From Vitrella brassicaformis (Eukaryota > Sar > Vitrellaceae), in NCBI GenBank assembly GCA_001179505.1, contig CDMY01000354.1, positions 1 to 35,971 on the forward strand: a DNA stretch of 35,971 bases, given 5' to 3'. This document shows, one piece after another, positions 30,260 through 35,971 of this stretch. The notes below the pieces were generated by a model. It was not told the origin of the DNA and did not search any database. It was given only the letters and a program-made list of their open reading frames with translations. Numbering within the stretch: the stretch's first letter is position 1; every line of letters starts with the position of its first letter. A program made the position numbers and the translations under genes.

Positions 30260-30349
30260 GGTGCGAGAGGAGGGGAGATCTGCGCGTCCAAGCTCGCAAG
30301 AGGATCGCCAATCCAAACGAAGTGCACTGTGTTGGCCTCTCAGCGCATC
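30260..30349. promoter_or_regulatory. Very short divergent promoter, PPOX/DUF2470 / AHSA1
   Basis: Only 90 bases lie between the two start codons, the tightest pair here. The gap contains GGGGAGATCTGCGCG at 30272-30286, which matches the GGGGAGATCCGC element of the 6.7-kb divergent promoter in 11 of 12 positions. Confidence 0.55.
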
Positions 30350-31004
30350 ATGGTTGCAGCTGCGTCCAAAGATGTGTCGATTGAGGAGAAATTCGCCGTG
30401 CCGCCGAAGGTGCTGTATCAGGCACTCCTGAGCGCTGATGACCTGACGAGGATGGCACTGGGAGCCGCCACACAGATGGTGAGATGCGTATAGGCTCAGG
30501 ATCTTCACAGAGAGGGAGTGAGCTCGTTTGTGCGTGTCTGTCATCCGTTGCAACCTATGGCAGGACGCCACGGTTGGCGGCAAGTTTTCCCTTTTCGCTG
30601 GCGGCGTGTGCGGCGAGAATGTCGTCCTCGAGGAGCCGAGCAAGATAGTGCAGAAGTGGAGATTGTAAGCCTGCACTGGCATGCAACACGTGACCTTCAC
30701 ACTCGCTCAGCACAGGCAGGGTCTGTATTTCTGTCTGTCTGTCTGCCTGTGCTGTGTGGATGCCGGTGCCGGATGTCTGCGTGGATGCAGTGCCGAGTGG
30801 GCGGACGATGTGTATTCAACGGTGGAGATCCGCTTTATCGAGGAGGCCGAATGCGTCACCCGCATAGAGCTCAAGCAGACGAACATACCTGGCGAAGACA
30901 AGTTCGGCAATCCCGGGGCATACGAGCGGTGTCTGCATGGGTGGAAGGGGAACTTCTTTGATCGCATGGAGAAGGTGCTGGGGTACCCGCGCGAGCGAGG
31001 CTGA
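30350..31004 (+). CDS. AHSA1-domain protein (activator of Hsp90 ATPase type)
   Basis: Three exons (30350-30478, 30564-30664, 30791-31004) join in frame to 147 residues, the length of a lone AHSA1/START-like domain. Visible marks are the N-terminal helix lead-in EEKFAVPPKVLYQALLS, then DATVGGKFSLFAGGVCGENV, IVQKWRF, VYSTVEIRFIEE, TRIELKQTNIP, and a C-terminal helix with GWKGNFFDRMEKVLGYP. The domain binds Hsp90 and stimulates its ATPase in Aha1. The N-terminal Aha1 domain, which does most of the stimulation, is missing, so this is a single-domain cytosolic relative. Intron 1 and intron 2 are GT-AG. The ATG chosen begins the domain directly. It shares a 90-base promoter gap with the PPOX/DUF2470 gene. 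Confidence 0.87.
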
Positions 31005-31111
31005 TGGACTACTCACGCACCTATTTCTCCACTCACTGGCCGACGGGCCGCTGGGTGACCGCTGGCTGTCGATAATCTGCATGTGTGTGGGGGTAGAAGC
31101 TGCTTCTTGTG

Positions 31112-31143
31112 TGTCATGTCATGTCATGTCATGTCATGTCATG
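31112..31143 (+). repeat. (GTCAT)n pentanucleotide repeat
   Basis: About six tandem copies of GTCAT end in atgtgtggg. The array lies about 110 bases after the AHSA1 stop codon. Confidence 0.88.
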
Positions 31144-31202
31144 TGTGGGAGTTTTGATCGTCCGTGCATCTGTGAAGTCAGTCAAAGATGCTTGTGGTGA
31201 GC

Positions 31203-31229
31203 TGGTGCTCACGGCGGCCGTGAGCACCA
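31203..31229. promoter_or_regulatory. Perfect 13-base palindrome upstream of the TMBIM gene
   Basis: TGGTGCTCACGGC, one central base, then GCCGTGAGCACCA. The arms are exact reverse complements, giving a stable hairpin or a symmetric protein-binding site. It lies 226 bases before the TMBIM start codon and 198 bases after the AHSA1 stop. It could belong to either gene. Confidence 0.6.
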
Positions 31230-31455
31230 TGCCTGTTCGTGACGTGCAGATCTAAGCACATATGCCCTGTATTGTATTCCCTTGCTGCTGAAATGCCTTC
31301 GACCAAGTCACGATCCTCGCCAGAGGAGCTCGCATTCCTAAGCCCCCCCAATTCGTCCTTTTCTCCAGGAACAAATTGGAGGAAAGCGACTCCTCGTGCC
31401 GCATTCTTACGACCACACAGTCGCCTCGTCTTGAGAGACCCCGCGCGTTGCCAAA

Positions 31456-32819
31456 ATGATCCCGATGGCGTTGGTGAGTAAGACTGGGCATGGGTATCAA
31501 GAAGCCCAGCAGCCCCACCCAACTCCTCCACCATACGGCGACTCGCCGCAAGCCGCCTACCCCTCTCAGCAGCCCACTCAGCCGTACGCACAGACGCCCC
31601 TGCCGCAGCCCATCATCCAGTACGGCAACCAGCCCGTGCAGCAGCCCACATATCAACCATACGCCCCACAGCCACAGCCAGTGTACCAGGGGGGCTACCA
31701 GGGTGGTGGTGGTTACGACAGTCAGCCAGCCGTCATGTACGGGACGGCGGCGCACCCTGGGAGTGCGCATCACAAGCCTGAGGCGGGTCTGAGTCATTAT
31801 CAGGGAGGCAGCGGTATCCAGCAGATGTATATGGGAGGGGAGATGCCGGTGGGACACTGAGACAGCATGTGGCTGTGTGACCGAGCAGAGACGGACTTGT
31901 GTGTCTGTGTCTGTATGTGTGTGTGCGTGTGTGTGTGTGTTGTGTGGCTGTCAGATTGAGATCCGCCATGCGTTCATCCGGAAGGTCTACGCCATCCTCA
32001 GCTTCCAGCTGCTGGTCAGCAGGGCAAGAAGGACACACAGGCAGACAGAGAGGCACATGGCTGTTTCGCTCCTGCCGGATGTGCAGTTGACATTTGCCAT
32101 TGCGGCGTTGTTCTTCATTGAGGGGTCGAAGCAGTGGCTGCTGAAAAACCCCTGGCTGTTCATTCTCGCCCTCATACTCATGTTTGCCAGCCTCATCAGT
32201 ACGGAAGGACACACATGAGGGAGACGCGCAGCTCAGCACATTGAGCATCGCTTGTGTGTCTGTGTGTGTGTGCAGCTTTGTCATGCTGTGAGGGCCCCGC
32301 CAGGACGTACCCCACCAATTATCTGCTGCTCTTCCTGTTTACGGGATGTGAAGGCCTCTTCATCGGGGTGAGACAAACAGACAGAGACACGGAGGCCGAC
32401 CAACAGCCATCTACTCTCACACACACGGTGTTGTGTGTGCCGCAGGTGACGACGATGCAGTATGACATCCCGGCCATCGCTATCGCCGTCGCCTCCACCG
32501 GAGCAGTCTTCTGCGCGTGCACCGTGTTCGCCATCCAGACCAAAATCGACTTCACAGGTGGGGTTAGACAAGGAGACACAGAGACACAGAGATACAGAGA
32601 GACGCAGGAGGGTTCGTGTGTGCTGTGTGCTGTGTGCTGTGTGCTGTGTGTGGTGCAGGGAAGGGCGGTTACCTGTTTGTGGGTCTGATAGTGCTGTTCA
32701 TCTTCAGCTTCATCATCCCCTTCTTCCCGAATGTGCAACTGGCACAGAAGATTTACGCCGGCCTGGGCACACTGCTCTTCTCGATGTACCTCGTCTACGA
32801 CACACAGGTGCGGCCTGCA

Positions 32820-32854
<35 letters not shown>

Positions 32855-33094
32855 TGCATCTTGTGCACATGTGGGTGCGTGTGGTTCAGCTGATTGTTGG
32901 CGGGAAGCACAGGAGGCACCAGTTCTCAATTGACGACTACGTCTTCGCCAGGTCAGTCAGTTGTCGGATGGCTGCGGGTGTGTGCGTGTGTGTAATGTCT
33001 CGGTGTCTGTCTGTCTGCCAGCCTGATGCTCTACATCGACATCATCCAAATCTTCATCTTCCTTCTCTCACTCATCGGCAGCAGGACAGACTGA
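31456..33094 (+). CDS. TMBIM / Bax inhibitor-1 (Lifeguard) family membrane protein
   Basis: Eight exons (31456-31848, 31955-32014, 32087-32198, 32276-32367, 32446-32557, 32659-32807, 32890-32951, 33022-33094) join in frame to 350 residues. The first 131 residues are Pro/Gln/Tyr/Gly-rich (PTPPPYGD, YQPYAPQPQPVY), like the cytosolic tails of Lifeguard and LITAF-linked proteins. The membrane core begins IEIRHAFIRKVYAILSFQLL and continues through about seven helices: LTFAIAALFFIEG, PWLFILALILMFASLI, TNYLLLFLFTGCEGLFIG, AIAIAVASTGAVF, LFVGLIVLFIFSFIIPFF, LLFSMYLVYDTQ. It ends with DDYVFASLMLYIDIIQIFIFLL. Family members are ER, Golgi or vacuolar channels that leak calcium and restrain cell death. 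A strong GTGAGT just after the first six codons (31474) could mark an extra 5' intron, so the extreme N-terminus is less sure. Confidence 0.9.
32602..32660 (+). repeat. (TGTGTGC)n array before a TMBIM 3' splice site
   Basis: Repeated tgtgctgtgtgc units run to within a few bases of the acceptor tggtgcag at 32658. The tract is again UG-rich in the transcript. Confidence 0.7.
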
Positions 33095-35971
33095 CACACA
33101 CTCACGATCACAGACCACACACCAGGCTGCAGGCGTGGAGCGTGGGAGAGAGGGGCTAACCGAGGACTTTTTCAATCTGCCTGGACAGCGCGTGCGTGTT
33201 ATGTCTTTTTCGTCTGCATCTCCTGTGGCTGCGTGTCAGTGGTGTGTGAGAGACTACTTGCCATGTGTACATGTCGATTGATCATCTGTCGGTCCGTCGG
33301 CGCAGAGATACAGCCGTCCACATATCGGTCTGGTCTTTCCTGCCTCCTCTCTCTCTCTGTCTGACCATTCTGCAGTAGTCAGCCAAATCGCAGGCAGAGC
33401 AATCAAGCAACCATGAACGACCCAATGAACGGTGTAAGCCGGACACAGACAGTCAGACAGAGAGGGAGGGAAGGAGGGAGGGAGGGAGGGGGGGAGAGGG
33501 GGGCAGCAAGTGGGTGGGAGATATCCACAGTGGATGTATCTGTTGGATGGATTGGATCATAAGGAGGCAGGTAGGCAGTAAAGCGAGTCGAGAAGCGAGT
33601 CGAGTAGCAAACTAGGCAGATCGATGGGTTACAAATAAGGACACCACGCACCACAGCACAGCACAGCACAGCACTAGAGGCAGGCAGACAGGGAGAGGCA
33701 GGCAAGCGGCAGGGAGGGAGAGCACCAGACAGAAAGCACAGACACAGCCCCAGCCACAGTGAGTCGATCGGCGTTCGGGCGTCCGGCCATCCATCCATCC
33801 AGCCAGCCAGCCAGCCAGCCGTCCTATTATGCTGTAAGCTCTTAGCTACTTCATGTTGCGGGTGTTGCGGGCGAGGCAAAAACTTCCGATCGACCGACAA
33901 AAAGCCCGCTTAGCTTCACGGCAGCCAGTGTGAGAGGCAGGTAGGCAGGTAGGCAGAGATGGAGGCAAGAAAGCTAGATCTAGATAGATAGAGAGACGGC
34001 CAGGTAGAAAAATGTGTGTGTGGCGGTGCGGTATGTCGCTCGGTCAGGTGGCTGGGCGAAAGTGAGGTGGCGTGACGCGTGAAAGAGAGAGGTGGGAGAG
34101 CCCATCCATTGGACAAGGAACGTAATGCATGCATGTGACCATCTGGAAACTTCTGCAGGGTCGGACCACTCCCACTCACTCACTCTCTGATTCAGACGAA
34201 GCAAGCATAGGCACATCCATGGAGGCAGGCAGGCAGGCATGAAAGCGATCGTGTCAGGTGAGGGTGCGATCCGTCCGCGATTGTCCGTCCTGGGCCCCCG
34301 CTGGCCCAAAACAGAAGGGACCACTGACATAACACATACGTACATACACAACACACACATACGCGACACAAAGCTCGACAGACAGACAGACACACAGGCA
34401 GAAAGTCACTCACTGTGTGTATGCCATGTCGGTGGGTAAGGTAAGTCAGTGGGTAAGTGATATGGGCCACCACATACATAGGAAAACAGAGGGCCCGGCC
34501 CGCCTTAAATTGCTGGCTGCCCTGCCTGTCTCCACATCCACCCCACTCAGACATGCAGGCAAGCAGCATGTTGTCAATCAACGAGACCATGTAATGTATG
34601 TGTGTTGACATGTAATGCACAATGATGGACAAAGACACACCCACCCGTCCCCCTCCCCCTCCCCCAAGCCAGCCAGCCAGCCATCCATCCGGCCATCATA
34701 CCCACGCACCGCAGGGACGAAAGGCCACACACAGCGGCCGGCCGTCTGTCTGTCTGTCTGGCTTTCCAGCACAGCTGCCCCCATCCACAATGATGCCGGC
34801 ATCATGAAAGCAAAGCAAAGCACCAACGCAACACGCACACCTGACTGACTGACTGGCCATAACTGACTGGTGAGAAAGAGGAAAAAGGCCAACTGTTAGG
34901 AGGAAAAGGAAAAGGAAACCCTCCGTTGTCAACTGACTGACTGATGTGCAGAGGTTCTTGACGAGAGAGAAACAAAGCCTGGGAAAAACGAAAAGAAACG
35001 AAAGAAAGGCGCTGAACCAAAACAAAAGAAAACCAAACAAGTGTGTGTCCGTCACGTCAGGTCAATATGCATGAGTGTGTGCAGCCAGTTGGTGCATCCA
35101 CCAGGGGGTGCGGTGCGAGCCGCCCGCACTTTGCGAGCAGCACACACACACACACACACCCCGACACATCAGGTTGTTACGTACGCATCACTGAGCTGCC
35201 TGGTCAATCAGGTACGCAACGGTACGTGTGTGTGTCGCGTCGCATCGCATCGGAGAGCTTTTGACAGCAAGTAGTTGTTGACCGATAAAACAAACCAATT
35301 AAAGAAGACATGAGTGTGTCCGCTCTCACCCCCGCCCCCACCCTCTCTCTCGTGTGCCCAGCCCACATGCATGTTGTCTGTTTCCCTGCGTCTCTGTGCA
35401 GGTCAAAAGCAGCACAGGAAGGTCTTAGGAGTGAGTCACCTGAAAGCACGCATGCGTGTGTCTTGCGTCGCCTTGCCATCCGTCCATTAGGACAGGCGGG
35501 GCGGCGGCACACGGCACACACAGGACACGCAGGACACACCACGGCATATAACGATCGGCACGGCAAATTGAGACAGTCAGTACTGTGTGGTGTGTTGTGT
35601 TGTGTTTGCGAAGAGACAAATAAACCCCCAAGTACACCGAAGCCACGGTAGGTGTCTGTCTGCACCCACCGATGGCATGCACATGTCGGCGGCCACCAAC
35701 CAATGGTGAAGTGAAAAACAGTGGGTCCGTTCGTCGCTTGCTCGCTCGCCAGTCAGGTGAGCCGAAACTGACAGACATGAGGCAAGGCACCATGGACGGA
35801 CGGGACGGCAGGCAGGCAGGCACACGCGTAGAGAGGACGATAGGCAGGCAGATCGTTCGTACGATAGATGGGATGGGATGGACAGGCACGCACCGCACGT
35901 ATGTATCGTGTCTATGGGCATCAATCAATGTGGGCAGGCAGGCGTCACAGCTCACTCGCCACCGCCCCCCC
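33095..35971. other. Gene-free region at the right end
   Basis: Nearly 2.9 kb holds no frame with protein-like composition on either strand. Repeats include a GGGA-rich tract at 33461-33492, (GCACA)n at 33655-33673, (CCAG)n at 33800-33819, a GATAGATAGAT spot near 33981, (CA)n at 35142-35159 and many CAGG/CAGA tetramers. The sequence is purine/CA-rich on the plus strand over long stretches. A distant promoter, untranslated exons or a non-coding RNA could lie here, but I see no specific mark. Confidence 0.5.

Larger units (their letters stand above)
31005..31455. other. Intergenic stretch before the TMBIM gene
   Basis: These 450 bases hold the AHSA1 3' region and the TMBIM promoter. There is a (GTCAT)n array at 31112-31143, a near-perfect palindrome at 31203-31229 and an AGATCT at 31248-31253. 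No coding frame is supported. Confidence 0.5.

Noticed and set aside
1-35971. tRNA, rRNA or snRNA genes and transposase or reverse-transcriptase genes
   Set aside because: No cloverleaf-compatible A/B boxes, rRNA core motifs or mobile-element protein motifs were noticed on either strand. This was a scan by eye and could miss a diverged RNA gene.

Overview
The window looks like nuclear DNA from a gene-dense, GC-rich protist. Coding exons are interrupted by many short GT-AG introns, usually 50-120 bases, full of (TG)n or (CA)n. The gene set is eukaryotic: pre-rRNA processing, spliceosome, ER translocon, ER glycan trimming and an Hsp90 co-chaperone. It also includes an AP2-like DNA-binding protein and two proteins with signal-peptide plus transit-like leaders, as expected for a complex plastid. 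Together these suggest an alveolate alga, most likely a chromerid of the Vitrella type. That assignment is inference; no rRNA or organelle marker is present.

Layout. 1-5.1 kb: a cluster of related, partly decayed copies of an unrecognised gene family (one 3' end, one intact model, two broken copies). 5.7-13.4 kb: four housekeeping or unknown genes in two head-to-head pairs, NOL12/Nop25 (-) with an F-box-like protein (+), and a CWF19-like splicing factor carrying an RRM (-) with TMEM147 (+). 13.6-14.3 kb: a small unknown gene (-). 14.3-16.3 kb: gene-poor and CA-rich. 16.3-18.5 kb: an AP2-like plus SAM-like regulator (-). 19.2-20.6 kb: a second F-box-like gene (+), followed by a 112-base inverted copy of the regulator's first exon. 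21.2-25.8 kb: ER alpha-glucosidase II catalytic subunit (-), head-to-head with an indole-3-glycerol-phosphate synthase-like gene (+, 26.0-27.7 kb). 28.0-30.3 kb: a PPOX/DUF2470 protein of the glutamyl-tRNA reductase-binding type (-), only 90 bases from a small AHSA1-domain gene (+). 31.5-33.1 kb: a TMBIM/Bax-inhibitor-1 family membrane protein (+). 33.1-36.0 kb: no gene that I can support.

Exon models were built by eye from splice consensus, frame continuity and family alignment. For ten genes the exon lengths sum to a whole number of codons and every junction keeps frame: NOL12, F-box-1, CWF19, TMEM147, the 136-residue unknown, AP2/SAM, glucosidase II, IGPS-like, PPOX/DUF2470 and TMBIM. AHSA1 also closes. 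The second F-box gene closes too, but its start is unsure.

The genes form no single pathway. The most unusual points are the RRM inside a CWF19 protein, the AP2+SAM architecture with its recent inverted exon duplication, the decaying family array, UG-repeat tracts at 3' splice sites, and repeated short divergent promoters that each carry an AGATC-type motif. I did not find a clearly new multi-gene system.
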